A DNA stretch of 64,000 nt, taken from assembly GCF_013141715.1 (NCBI RefSeq), contig NZ_WHOA01000165.1, positions 62,001-126,000 of the forward strand, in the 5' to 3' direction. The notes under the pieces were generated by a model. It saw only the letters and a program-made list of their open reading frames with translations, searched no databases and had not been told where the DNA came from. Positions within the stretch are counted from its first letter, which is position 1. Every line of letters begins with the position of its first letter. The DNA comes from Paenibacillus phytorum. Its GTDB lineage: Bacteria; Bacillota; Bacilli; Paenibacillales; NBRC-103111. Of this stretch, positions 32,390 through 41,527 are shown in pieces. A program made the position numbers and the translations under genes.

Positions 32390-33595
32390 TCATAAAGCCT
32401 CCAACAACCGTTGCCGATCATTCGATCCCATGGCTAAATGAATAAGGTGAGCCACCAATTTTTTCTGTTCTGGATTTAATCGTGCAAACACTCTTGGTTC
32501 TAGTTGACACATTTCCCTGATCACAGATTCCAGCTCTTCTTTTCTGTTATTGTCCTCAGGTTCGTCTTTAAAAGTAGGAAATGCCTTGGATTCCGCAAAG
32601 TCTTCAATAACATGATCTGCTAATAATCCCAAGTAGGGCTTCCTTTTTTGCTTAATAAACGTGTTGATTTCTTCAAGTAAAAATTGAAAGGCCTCGCTTC
32701 TTCTGCTTGCTCCAAAAGATAATTCCAGTTGTCCACCGTTGTCTTCACTATCAAAATCAAAATGATCAAATCCTTGACTTTGAATATAAACGCTATGATA
32801 GAAGGAATCACCTTTATTATTAAAAGTTGTCGGCTGCTTATGCTTCTCCGCTAAATTCGAATCGATAAAGTAAAGCTTGGAATATTCATGATTGATTCGG
32901 TCATTCCAACGAACATATTTGATTTGAAACTCCGTTTGTGTATGCTCATGAACGATTTTAAAACTTTCTTTTTCGGCTATAACGCACGAATAGTCTAAGG
33001 ATACGCCATCCAATCTAACATCGAAATGTTTTTCAGAATGAAGTTCTAGGAACCATCCAAATTCCTTACATAAAAAAGTCAACAAATCCTCATATACAAA
33101 GTCTTTTATGATATTATGAAAAGTTACAGTCGTCCCTGAATCTTCATCTGTTAGTATGTTATTCGTAGCTTCATAAGTATCCAAATTTTTCGAATGAATA
33201 CGAATGATATACATATTTTTAAGAAGGCCGTCTACATATGTCGTTTTCCATGTTGCATCTGATGCAAAGTGGTGGAAGGTTAATCGACCGATTCCATTCT
33301 TTCCATGCATGGCAGAAGTCGTTCTGGCTCGCTTTTCAGGATCAACTTGCTTCTCTGATTCAAAAAATGGCGTAAACTTCCGATCTAATTCTCTCCTATC
33401 TATGCCATAACCATTATCAGCAATGACAATTTGATCTATGCCGCCTAGAACATTCTTATGAAGTTTAACATCTACAACAGTAGCTTGAGCATCGAATCCA
33501 TTCCAAATATATTCAGAGATTGCTTGCAAATAATCAAACTTACGAAGAGTTTTTTCGATACCTTTTGAGGATATTTCTATTTTGCTTTTGCCCAA
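32390..33595 (-). CDS. GHKL-type ATP-binding protein of unknown role, possibly C-terminally truncated
   Basis: A 401-residue Hsp90/MutL/kinase-like ATPase. The N-box is AISEYIWNGFDAQA, the G1 box IVIADNGYGIDRRELDRKF and the G2 region AMHGKNGIGRLTFHHFA. A middle domain of about 200 residues follows. It has no phospho-acceptor histidine and no membrane segment. The likely start is TTG 33595 with AAGGGG nine bases upstream; the frame runs further to 33730 without a ribosome site. The end (LNPEQKKLVAHLIHLAMGS...LLEAL) looks like the beginning of another helical domain, and a palindromic element lies 66 bases beyond, so truncation is possible. It is a single-gene unit. Confidence 0.72.
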   Translation of the reverse strand: MGKSKIEISSKGIEKTLRKFDYLQAISEYIWNGFDAQATVVDVKLHKNVLGGIDQIVIADNGYGIDRRELDRKFTPFFESEKQVDPEKRARTTSAMHGKNGIGRLTFHHFASDATWKTTYVDGLLKNMYIIRIHSKNLDTYEATNNILTDEDSGTTVTFHNIIKDFVYEDLLTFLCKEFGWFLELHSEKHFDVRLDGVSLDYSCVIAEKESFKIVHEHTQTEFQIKYVRWNDRINHEYSKLYFIDSNLAEKHKQPTTFNNKGDSFYHSVYIQSQGFDHFDFDSEDNGGQLELSFGASRRSEAFQFLLEEINTFIKQKRKPYLGLLADHVIEDFAESKAFPTFKDEPEDNNRKEELESVIREMCQLEPRVFARLNPEQKKLVAHLIHLAMGSNDRQRLLEAL

Positions 33596-33711
33596 AATGA
33601 TCAACCCCTTCAATGAATAATGAATTACTCCAATATCTACAAATCTATCATATTCCAAATCTTTCATTCCGTATGTCGATCCATGCTTGCCTGATGCAAA
33701 TCTTTTTCGAC

Positions 33712-33738
33712 AAAAAAAACGACACCTCAAAGGTGTCG
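33712..33738 (-). terminator. Terminator of the Opp-ThuA operon
   Basis: CGACACCT and AGGTGTCG form an 8-bp stem with a 3-nt loop; on the minus strand eight T residues follow. It lies eight bases past the ThuA-like stop codon. Confidence 0.9.
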
Positions 33739-33745
33739 CTTTACA

Positions 33746-34465
33746 TCACTTTTTAATTTCTTCCAGTGGAGAATGATGTCCGTAAAACGTTTTTTCTCTT
33801 ATAACCGGGGCTGTCCATTTAACCGCATTGGCGATCACGCGCTGAACATCTTTGTTGTGATAGGTAGGATAAGTCTCATGTCCTGGACGGAAATAGAAAA
33901 TTCGGCCTTGACCGCGACGGTAAGTGCAGCCGCTGCGGAACACCTCGCCCCCCTCAAACCAACTGACGAAGATTAATTCATCAGGCACGGGAATATCAAA
34001 ATGCTCTCCGTACATCTCCTCTTCCGCCAAATCGATAAAGGGACCAATTCCTTCTACGATTGGGTGTGATGGATCAACAACCCAAAGCCGCTCCTTCTCG
34101 TCCGCTTCTCTCCAAAGCAGATCGCAGGATGTCCCCATTAGCTTGCGGAACATCTTGGAATGATGGCCTGAATGCAGGACGACCAGCCCCATCCCCTTAT
34201 GTACACGGTCACAAATACGATCGACGACATCATCCTGAAAGCCCTTGTGATCGACGTGACCCCAATAAATGAGAACATCGGTAGCATCCAGCTTTTCTTG
34301 GGTTAGTCCGTGCTCAGGCTCATTAAAGGTTGCAAAGCTAATATCAAATCCATCCTGCCTGATACCATCAGCAATGGCTCCATGCATCCCTTTGGGATAT
34401 ATCCGGGCTACCTCCTCTTTTCTTTGCTCTTGCAGAAATTCATTCCATATCGTTACTTTAATCAT
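33746..34465 (-). CDS. ThuA-like protein (trehalose-utilisation family)
   Basis: A 239-residue soluble protein of the ThuA fold, related to class I glutamine amidotransferases. Visible blocks are IYPKGMHGAIADGI, DVLIYWGHVDHKG, GMGLVVLHSGHHS and GRIFYFRPGHETYPTYH. ThuA homologues accompany 3-keto-sugar or trehalose-type catabolism, but their reaction is not firmly settled. It is the last gene of a nine-gene operon and follows a Gfo/Idh/MocA dehydrogenase, a common partner. AAAGGAG precedes the ATG. Confidence 0.87.
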   Translation of the reverse strand: MIKVTIWNEFLQEQRKEEVARIYPKGMHGAIADGIRQDGFDISFATFNEPEHGLTQEKLDATDVLIYWGHVDHKGFQDDVVDRICDRVHKGMGLVVLHSGHHSKMFRKLMGTSCDLLWREADEKERLWVVDPSHPIVEGIGPFIDLAEEEMYGEHFDIPVPDELIFVSWFEGGEVFRSGCTYRRGQGRIFYFRPGHETYPTYHNKDVQRVIANAVKWTAPVIREKTFYGHHSPLEEIKK

Positions 34466-34498
34466 ACAACTCGCTCCTTTTTGAATAAATGAATGCAG

Positions 34499-35557
34499 TT
34501 ATATGGTTCTCGTCACTCCGTCTTTTGCTGAATCTATGATCGCTTGCAGCACTTGTTGATTACGGTATCCGTCTATGATTGTAGGGAGTAATGGAGAGTT
34601 AGCCTGCTCCAAATAATCCACAAAATCCTGCAGCATGGGCTTCATCGTTTTCTCGTCCAAGTGAATGACTTTTTCTGTTAGCTCCAGCTTTTCGCCTTCT
34701 CTAACCGTCAAATGAACTTCATTCGGTTGTTCGACCGAAATCCTGACGGTGCCTAGATCGCCAAACAACGTAACCTGAAATTGATTTTTCGTTCCAATGG
34801 CATTTTTATGGGTATAAAAGGTGCCCATGACCCCGCCTTCAAGCACACACTGGAAACCGGTAAAGTCATCCACGTCTACTTTAACGAGCTGATTTGTCCG
34901 CGGATCCGTTCGGTGATCGATAAACGTGCTCATCATACCGGCTACTTGCGTAAATTCTCCTACAAAAAAGCGTGCCGCATCCACCATATGAGAGCCTATA
35001 TCCGCTAATATACCTGACCCTGCCATCTCTTTATTAAACCGCCAGGTGTACTCCTTGTTAAACATTGGCGCGTTTTCCTCTTGCAAGTAGTGAGCGGCAA
35101 TATGCCGAATACGCCCTAGAGTCCCTTGTTCTACAAGCTGCTTAACGTATTGAAAGCAAGGTCTGTAGCGGTAGGAAAATCCAATCATGCAGGGGATCGG
35201 ATTTTTTTCATACAAGCGTAATAATTCATCTGCTTCTTCCATCGTTCGTGTGAAAGGTTTTTCAGAAAATATCGGTTTACCGCATTCTATCGCATATTTT
35301 AAGATGTCATAATGGAATTTATTCGAGACACCGGATATGATAAAGTCAACATCGGTATCAGCTATAATCGCTTTATAATCGCAATAGCGCTTCTCAGCCG
35401 ATAAGTTTAATCGATCACCGACCTCTTGAACCGCCTTTGTATTCACATCACAAATGGCTGCAACTCTCGTATTCGCAATTCTCGAAAGATGGTTCATATG
35501 ATAATCGCCAATTCCTCCAAGGCCAATGATGCCTACGTTCCATATGTCTTTGTTCAT
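34499..35557 (-). CDS. Gfo/Idh/MocA-family oxidoreductase
   Basis: A 352-residue NAD(P)-dependent sugar or polyol dehydrogenase. The N-terminal Rossmann motif is VGIIGLGGIGDYHMNHL, the conserved EKP appears as IFSEKPFTRTMEEAD near residue 95, and the C-terminal alpha/beta domain contains GSGILADIGSHMVDAARFF with the catalytic-region aspartate and histidine. It probably oxidises the sugar brought in by the operon's Opp-type importer. GGGAGG precedes the ATG. Confidence 0.88.
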   Translation of the reverse strand: MNKDIWNVGIIGLGGIGDYHMNHLSRIANTRVAAICDVNTKAVQEVGDRLNLSAEKRYCDYKAIIADTDVDFIISGVSNKFHYDILKYAIECGKPIFSEKPFTRTMEEADELLRLYEKNPIPCMIGFSYRYRPCFQYVKQLVEQGTLGRIRHIAAHYLQEENAPMFNKEYTWRFNKEMAGSGILADIGSHMVDAARFFVGEFTQVAGMMSTFIDHRTDPRTNQLVKVDVDDFTGFQCVLEGGVMGTFYTHKNAIGTKNQFQVTLFGDLGTVRISVEQPNEVHLTVREGEKLELTEKVIHLDEKTMKPMLQDFVDYLEQANSPLLPTIIDGYRNQQVLQAIIDSAKDGVTRTI

Positions 35558-35589
35558 CCTGCTGCCCTCCCGATATTGTCTTCAACTAC

Positions 35590-36618
35590 TTATCCAATCG
35601 TCAGACAAGAATTTCTTTCTATAATTTTGCTTTCAATAATCATATTTTCCGAGAAATCCCCTTGCAGAACGCCTAATTGGTGCATTAACAATCGGACAGA
35701 CTGAGCCCCTAATTCCGAAGGCTGCAAATCCATGCTCGTCAAAGACGGGTTCGATTGAACCATCATAGAGAGATCTCCGCATATGACAAATAGAGATACA
35801 TCTTCTGGTACCCTGAGATTCAGATCCTTGAGTGCATTAAGGACACTGAATGCCGTGCGGTCGTCATCTGCAATAATCGCGGTCACTTTCTTCTTCTGGT
35901 TACCAAGGATTTCAATTGTCTCTGCATAGCCATAGTCCATGTATTCACTAGTATTTAGGGCAGGCTTATGATGAATCATGTGATCTTCCACATCAAGCTG
36001 ATGATCTTTCATCGCCTTGATAAAGCCAGCTTTTCTATCGATGGACACGGTCATAAGCTCATTTGCATTTAAAAACATAATGTCTTTATGACCCTTGTCG
36101 ATCAAATACTTGCATATGCTGTCAATAATCTTGTGATTGTCGTTATCCACGCTGAAAGATTTATGAATATTGGTATTCATGACTCTGCCGACAGTAACAA
36201 AGGGGATTTGTTCACCATGCATGAGGTTGATACGGTCATCATCGGTCGTTGGGCTCATCACAACAGCACCATCAATCGGATAACTCGACAGGAATGGTGT
36301 TTTCACCTTTTGCACAGGAATCATATCAAGCAGAACCCTGTATCCATAAAAGGAAGCCTCCAAAATAACGCCATTGATGAACTGTGTATGAAATGCGCTA
36401 AAAAAGAAGCTGCCATGCGGGATTGTCAATCCGATCGCCATGGTTTTCTTCGTAGCCAAGCTTCGCGCAATATGATTAGGCACATAATTTAATTGTCTGG
36501 AGACCGTCATGACTCTCTCTTTTACTTCGTCGCTTGTAGGTCTTTTTTGGCTAAAAACATTCGACACTGTCCCTTTTGAGACTTTCGCTAATTTTGCTAC
36601 TTCATCAATTTTAGCCAT
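35590..36618 (-). CDS. LacI-family transcriptional regulator of the Opp operon
   Basis: A 342-residue repressor. The N-terminal helix-turn-helix reads IDEVAKLAKVSKGTVSNVF, the hinge helix NHIARSLATKK, and a periplasmic-binding-protein-like ligand domain follows to the end. It is embedded in the operon it most likely controls: three copies of the perfect palindrome TTAAACCGGTTTAA lie upstream of the first gene (43583-43747), with the central CG of LacI-type sites. The effector is unknown, presumably the imported sugar or a metabolite. Confidence 0.9.
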   Translation of the reverse strand: MAKIDEVAKLAKVSKGTVSNVFSQKRPTSDEVKERVMTVSRQLNYVPNHIARSLATKKTMAIGLTIPHGSFFFSAFHTQFINGVILEASFYGYRVLLDMIPVQKVKTPFLSSYPIDGAVVMSPTTDDDRINLMHGEQIPFVTVGRVMNTNIHKSFSVDNDNHKIIDSICKYLIDKGHKDIMFLNANELMTVSIDRKAGFIKAMKDHQLDVEDHMIHHKPALNTSEYMDYGYAETIEILGNQKKKVTAIIADDDRTAFSVLNALKDLNLRVPEDVSLFVICGDLSMMVQSNPSLTSMDLQPSELGAQSVRLLMHQLGVLQGDFSENMIIESKIIERNSCLTIG

Positions 36619-36652
36619 ATATATTCAAACATCCCTTCAGAAAACCATCCAT

Positions 36653-37207
36653 TTATCCTAATTCTTCATTGAGTTTTTCTACTAAGTCAATTAATTCCAG
36701 CGGATGGTTGATCGTATAATCAGGTATTTCACTTTCGTCTGCGTGCAACTTCGGGTATCTAGGAGTCCAGCTCAAGAAGATACTCGTAATTCCCATTGCA
36801 TTAGCCCCTTTAACATCGCGGCTTAGGTTGTTGCCCACCATGACAATACGGGAGCAATCCTGCTCGCTGAGATCCAACGCTCCAATCGCGGCTTTAAACA
36901 TACGAGGACTTGGTTTAGAAGCTTTAATAGTCTCTGAATAAATCATCGTGGTAAAATAATCATACAATCCATTTTGCGTTAAAATATTTTTGAACGATTG
37001 CGCCCTACCGTCGGCTACGATGGCCAGTATATATCCGCGTTCGGCAAGCGTCTTCACCATAATATCGGCCCCTGGAATCACATTCGCCCTAATGACAATA
37101 TCATGATCATCTCTAATTTCAGTTCCTTCATCAATGATCGTATCTCCGCAGTCCAGAAAAACGATAAGCTTCTTAGCATTAGGATCAATCGTTGTCGTAT
37201 CACTCAT
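36653..37207 (-). CDS. HAD-superfamily hydrolase
   Basis: A 184-residue phosphatase-like HAD protein. The first motif reads VFLDCGDTI: the nucleophile aspartate is present, but the second aspartate of DxDxT is shifted by one place. Motif 3 lysine lies in IKASKPSPRMF and motif 4 in IVMVGNNLSRDVKGANAMG. Related proteins hydrolyse sugar phosphates. The gene overlaps the end of the upstream ATPase gene by eight bases, so the two are translationally coupled. Confidence 0.82.
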   Translation of the reverse strand: MSDTTTIDPNAKKLIVFLDCGDTIIDEGTEIRDDHDIVIRANVIPGADIMVKTLAERGYILAIVADGRAQSFKNILTQNGLYDYFTTMIYSETIKASKPSPRMFKAAIGALDLSEQDCSRIVMVGNNLSRDVKGANAMGITSIFLSWTPRYPKLHADESEIPDYTINHPLELIDLVEKLNEELG

Positions 37208-38216
37208 GTATTACACCTCTTAAGTTTAATTGATTCGCATAGTGGCAGGCAGCATAATGATTTTCGCCGACGGCTTGCAGCTCCGGTTCTTCCTGTATAC
37301 ATTTATCAGTCTTATACGTACACCTTGGATGAAAGTGACATCCGCTTGGAGGATTAGCTGGATTAGGAACTTCTCCTTCGAGAATAATTCGATCCTTCTT
37401 ATAATTCGGGTCTGGCTCAGGTACAGCCGACAATAGCGCCTCTGTATAGGGATGCTTGGGATGATCAAATAACGAATCCACCGGCGCCAATTCTACTATT
37501 TTCCCTAAGTGCATAACCGCTACTCTGTCGGAGATGTTTTGAACGATGGATAAATCATGAGAGATGAAAATATAAGTGATCTGCAGCTGCTCTTGCAGGT
37601 CCTTCAGCAGATTAATGATTTGTGCTTTAATGGACACGTCTAACGCCGAAACAGCTTCATCACATACGATTAGTCTCGGTTGAGAAATAAGTGATCTCGC
37701 AATAGCGATACGTTGTCTTTGCCCTCCGGAAAAGGCATGAGGATATCGTTTGAGATAACTGACATTTAATCCGGTCTTCTCTGCGATTTGGGTAACTTTG
37801 TCATCTAATTGTGATTTCGTCAGTTTAAAGTTAGCGAGCAGCGGCTCAGCAATAATATCGTATACGCTCATTCTAGGACTCAGTGATGAATAGGGATCCT
37901 GAAAAATCATCTGAATATCTTTTCTATATTTCTTGAATTCTTTGCCTCGCAGCCCTAAAAAATCAACTTGCTTTTCACCTTCAGGTTGATACATCACTTG
38001 CCCTGAAGTGGCATCCATCCCTCTCACAATACAGCGGCCTAACGTCGTTTTTCCACAGCCTGATTCGCCGACAATGCTTAATGTCTCCCCTTCCAATAGC
38101 TCAAAAGAGACGTTGTTTAAAACACGAATGGATGAAGGCTTTCTAAACAGCTTATTCTTGGATTTCACTTGAAAATCCTTATTTAGATTATTTACTTTCA
38201 GTATAGGTTTAGACAT
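37200..38216 (-). CDS. Oligopeptide/oligosaccharide-type ABC ATPase, OppF-like
   Basis: A 338-residue ATPase of the Opp/Dpp class. Walker A is GESGCGKTT near residue 53, the signature FSGGQRQRIAIARSL and Walker B LIVCDEAVSALD. The C-terminal Opp extension has the cysteine cluster GCHFHPRCTYKTDKC. It works with the OppD-like subunit encoded just upstream. Such importers also serve oligosaccharides in this group of bacteria, and the linked LacI, ThuA and Gfo genes favour a sugar. Confidence 0.9.
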   Translation of the reverse strand: MSKPILKVNNLNKDFQVKSKNKLFRKPSSIRVLNNVSFELLEGETLSIVGESGCGKTTLGRCIVRGMDATSGQVMYQPEGEKQVDFLGLRGKEFKKYRKDIQMIFQDPYSSLSPRMSVYDIIAEPLLANFKLTKSQLDDKVTQIAEKTGLNVSYLKRYPHAFSGGQRQRIAIARSLISQPRLIVCDEAVSALDVSIKAQIINLLKDLQEQLQITYIFISHDLSIVQNISDRVAVMHLGKIVELAPVDSLFDHPKHPYTEALLSAVPEPDPNYKKDRIILEGEVPNPANPPSGCHFHPRCTYKTDKCIQEEPELQAVGENHYAACHYANQLNLRGVIHE

Positions 38217-38218
38217 CC

Positions 38219-39262
38219 TTATTCTCCTTCGCCTTCATCCTTATAAAGAAAACATCTAACCATATGGCTATCGGATACTCGAGTTTTCGGCACGGCCTGT
38301 TTATTGCATACACCTTCAATCCTATCCTTACAACGATCATAAAAGCCGCACATTGGAGGCATATTGAATGCCATCGGAACTGTTCCTTCAATCGATTCTA
38401 GACGTGTATGTCTATTTCCGCCTAATCTTGGCATCGATTTAAGCAGACCTTTCGTATACGGGTGTTTAGGATTATTGAAAATTTCTTCTACTGTCGATTG
38501 CTCAACAATTTTCCCTAGATACATGACAGCCACTTCGTCGCACATTTCTGCAATGATCCCAAGATCATGAGTCACCAGCAGAATGGCCATGCCAAATTCC
38601 TGTTGGAGTCCCTTCATAAGCTCTAACACTTGCGCTTGAATGGTTACATCCAGTGCAGTCGTGGGCTCATCGGCAATTAACAGTTCCGGATTGCAGGACA
38701 AAGCCATGGAGATCATCGCACGCTGGCGCATACCGCCGGAAAACTCATGCGGAAATTGGTCAAACCGCTTCTCTTGATCGGAAATCCCAACTTTACTGAG
38801 CATTTCTAGCGCTATCTTCTTGGCCTCTTTTTTATTTTTGGTGCGGTGGATCAAAATGGACTCCATGATCTGATTCCCGATCGTATACATCGGTGAAAAT
38901 GCCGTCATGGGTTCTTGAAATATCATAGCAATTTTGCGACCGCGAATCGATCGAATTTGTTTGCCTCGCGAATCTAGAGATAATAAATCCAAATCGTTTA
39001 GCGACTTTTCAGAGGTGGAGTGATAAACAATCTTCCCTGAGGTTTCACATTCTTTGGGATTAATACTGATGATAGCTCGACTGGTCAGACTCTTTCCACA
39101 GCCGGATTCGCCAACAAGGCCCAATGTTTTACCCTTTTTTATTTCAAAATCAACGCCATCAACCGCTTTCATTTCGCCATTATCCATTTGAATTCGAATT
39201 TTGAGGTCTTGAACGGATAGCAGGGGTTGTTCGGATTGTGAAACAGAAGCTTGAGATGTCAT
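38219..39262 (-). CDS. Oligopeptide/oligosaccharide-type ABC ATPase, OppD-like
   Basis: A 347-residue ATPase. Walker A is GESGCGKSLTSRAI, the signature FSGGMRQRAMISMAL, and Walker B LLIADEPTTALDVTIQAQ. The C-terminal region carries PPMCGFYDRCKDRIEGVC, the cysteine-rich end of DppD/OppD proteins, some of which hold an iron-sulfur cluster. Its stop and the OppF-like start are two bases apart. Confidence 0.9.
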   Translation of the reverse strand: MTSQASVSQSEQPLLSVQDLKIRIQMDNGEMKAVDGVDFEIKKGKTLGLVGESGCGKSLTSRAIISINPKECETSGKIVYHSTSEKSLNDLDLLSLDSRGKQIRSIRGRKIAMIFQEPMTAFSPMYTIGNQIMESILIHRTKNKKEAKKIALEMLSKVGISDQEKRFDQFPHEFSGGMRQRAMISMALSCNPELLIADEPTTALDVTIQAQVLELMKGLQQEFGMAILLVTHDLGIIAEMCDEVAVMYLGKIVEQSTVEEIFNNPKHPYTKGLLKSMPRLGGNRHTRLESIEGTVPMAFNMPPMCGFYDRCKDRIEGVCNKQAVPKTRVSDSHMVRCFLYKDEGEGE

Positions 39263-39291
39263 AATATCTCCTCGCCTTACGCTAATATGGA

Positions 39292-40437
39292 TTATTTCTT
39301 GTATGGATCGGCAGCATCGCGCAATCCGTCTCCAAGAAAGTTAAAAGTTAATACGGTAACGATGACAAATCCTAAAGGGATTAGCTTCCATGGATACAAA
39401 GCGACATTCTCGATCTGTTGAGCTTCCTGAAGCAGAACACCCCAGCTGGTAGCAGGAGAGCGTATACCAAGTCCAAGAAAGCTCATGGCTGTCTCTCCGA
39501 GAATCATGCCGGGTATGGCTAATGTCGTTGCCACAACCAAGTAGCTGATAAAACCAGGCAAAAGATGTTTAATAATGATTTTAGCATCGCTTACGCCGGC
39601 TATTTTGGCTGCTAGCACATATTCTTCATTTTTCAACGAAATAAACTTTCCTCTTGCTACCCTAGCCAGTTCCGTCCAACCAATAAAGGCGAAGATAATG
39701 ACAATATAGATATACATCGTTACTACGGGCACACGCGGTGGTATGGCAGCCGATAGTGCCATCCATAGTGGAAGCGTCGGAAATGAACGAATAATTTCAA
39801 TGAAACGCTGAATGACCGAATCAATCCAACCTCCGAAATAACCCGATACACCCCCGATAAACAAACCTAAGACAAAGCTGATCGTTACACCAATGAGAGG
39901 GATACTTAATGAAATCTGACTTCCCATCACAATACGCGATAATAAGTCTCTGCCCATCCCGTCCGTACCGAATATAAATACACGACCAGGTTGATCTACG
40001 CCAAATAGATGTCTATTCGTTGGAATCAAGCCAAGGAATTTATAGCTTTCACCTTTGACTAAAAAGCGGATCGAATGGCGAACCTTCTCATCCGGAACGA
40101 AGACTTTACGAAGGGTAACCGGGTCTCTGGCTGACTTTAGGTCATATACAAACGGTCTAAATTGAAACTTTCCCTCGGCATCTATGAAGCTCACTTTAGC
40201 TGGAGGCGCATTCACATATTTACTGTCGTAGCTCTCCAACCCGTAAGGCGCTATAAACTGAGCAAAGATGGCGGCTATGTAGAACAAGGATAGAATCACT
40301 AAGCTGATACGGGCTAATTTATGCTTCTTTAACCTGTGATACATAAGACGCCATTGTGAACTGTAATAGACATCGCTGTTTTTTTGTGGTTTGATCACGT
40401 TTAATTTCTGTTTCCCTGCTATCGGAATTGTTTTCAT
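39292..40437 (-). CDS. ABC permease, OppC-like with enlarged N-terminal external region
   Basis: A 381-residue permease, about 80 residues longer than standard OppC. After the first membrane segment (ISLVILSLFYIAAIFAQFI, near residue 50) there is an insert of about 100 residues with many charged residues, before the FGTDGMGRDLLSRIV start of the permease core. The docking loop is EEYVLAAKIAGVSDAKII. The insert is typical of sugar-linked Opp-type permeases as I remember them and may form an external domain. Confidence 0.87.
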   Translation of the reverse strand: MKTIPIAGKQKLNVIKPQKNSDVYYSSQWRLMYHRLKKHKLARISLVILSLFYIAAIFAQFIAPYGLESYDSKYVNAPPAKVSFIDAEGKFQFRPFVYDLKSARDPVTLRKVFVPDEKVRHSIRFLVKGESYKFLGLIPTNRHLFGVDQPGRVFIFGTDGMGRDLLSRIVMGSQISLSIPLIGVTISFVLGLFIGGVSGYFGGWIDSVIQRFIEIIRSFPTLPLWMALSAAIPPRVPVVTMYIYIVIIFAFIGWTELARVARGKFISLKNEEYVLAAKIAGVSDAKIIIKHLLPGFISYLVVATTLAIPGMILGETAMSFLGLGIRSPATSWGVLLQEAQQIENVALYPWKLIPLGFVIVTVLTFNFLGDGLRDAADPYKK

Positions 40438-40440
40438 AGG

Positions 40441-41439
40441 TTATGTACCTCTGAACTCTGTGCGAATTTTTGGATCGAGCCATGCCAATAAAATATCCGA
40501 AATCAATGTCCCTATAACCGTTAACACAGCCATAAACAATAACCAGGTGCCTGCCAAATACATATCCTGGGCTAATAATGCGTTATACATAACGGGACCT
40601 TGAATGGGTAAATTCAATACGATTGCCGTAATCGTTGAACCTGTAAAAATGGAGGTTAGCGACCATCCAATGGTACTAACGATCGGGTTCATGGCAGCGC
40701 GCGTCGGATATTTAAGCAATATTTTTGTTTCCGATAAGCCCTTTGATCTTGCGGTTACCACATTCGGCTTATTCAATTCGTCCAGCATTTGACCTCTCAT
40801 GACTCGAATCAGCTCTGCCGTGTTCGCCAAACCAATTACAAGAACAGGGATAATCATATGCTTCAGCAAATCAAGAACCTTGTCCATCGACCATCCTGCA
40901 TTGACGAATTCATTCGAAAATAGCCCTAGCAGGGGATCGCCAAAATATACATAAGAGAGGTACATTAAAATAATAGCCATTAAGAAGTGAGGGGTAGCCA
41001 TGCCAAGGAAACCTATGGCTGAAAAAATATAATCCCCAATCGAATATTGTCTTACCGCACAGTAAATACCGATTGGGATCGCCACCGCATAGGTAAAGGC
41101 CATCGTTACCAAAGAGACGATGATCGTTAACCCCATGTACTGCGCTATGACATCCATAACAGGCCTGTTATAGCTGAACGAATACCCGAAATCGAAATTA
41201 AAAACAATATTTTTCATCCACGCCAGGTATTGCATAAACCATGGTTGATCCAATCTTAAGCTTGCTCTCATTTCATCCATATCTTGCTGCGTCATGACAT
41301 CGCCTGCCACAGACATCTTAGCCGCATAAGTCGATACATAGTCTCCGGGCGGCAGTTGAATGATATAGAAGACGATCATGGAAATAAAAATAACGACGGG
41401 TATTACCAATATGATTCTTCTTACAATATATTGGAGCAT
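40441..41439 (-). CDS. ABC permease, OppB-like
   Basis: A 332-residue permease. The N-terminus YIVRRIILVIPVVIFISMIV is the classic OppB opening. The LRLDQPWFMQYLAWMKNI region and the docking loop VVTARSKGLSETKILLKYP follow. It pairs with the OppC-like subunit four bases downstream. It lies 89 bases below the binding-protein gene. Confidence 0.9.
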   Translation of the reverse strand: MLQYIVRRIILVIPVVIFISMIVFYIIQLPPGDYVSTYAAKMSVAGDVMTQQDMDEMRASLRLDQPWFMQYLAWMKNIVFNFDFGYSFSYNRPVMDVIAQYMGLTIIVSLVTMAFTYAVAIPIGIYCAVRQYSIGDYIFSAIGFLGMATPHFLMAIILMYLSYVYFGDPLLGLFSNEFVNAGWSMDKVLDLLKHMIIPVLVIGLANTAELIRVMRGQMLDELNKPNVVTARSKGLSETKILLKYPTRAAMNPIVSTIGWSLTSIFTGSTITAIVLNLPIQGPVMYNALLAQDMYLAGTWLLFMAVLTVIGTLISDILLAWLDPKIRTEFRGT

Positions 41440-41527
41440 CTCTATTCAATCCTCTCCGCTTCATTCGAAGATGCTGATGAAGACAATAAGGGGAAGCTAA
41501 GCTCCCCCTATTAATTACAGGTTTAAC

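Noticed and set aside
32390..33730. Annotating the GHKL protein as a two-component histidine kinase
   Set aside because: There is no dimerisation/phospho-acceptor helix and no sensor or membrane segment; the ATP-binding boxes lie at the N-terminus.
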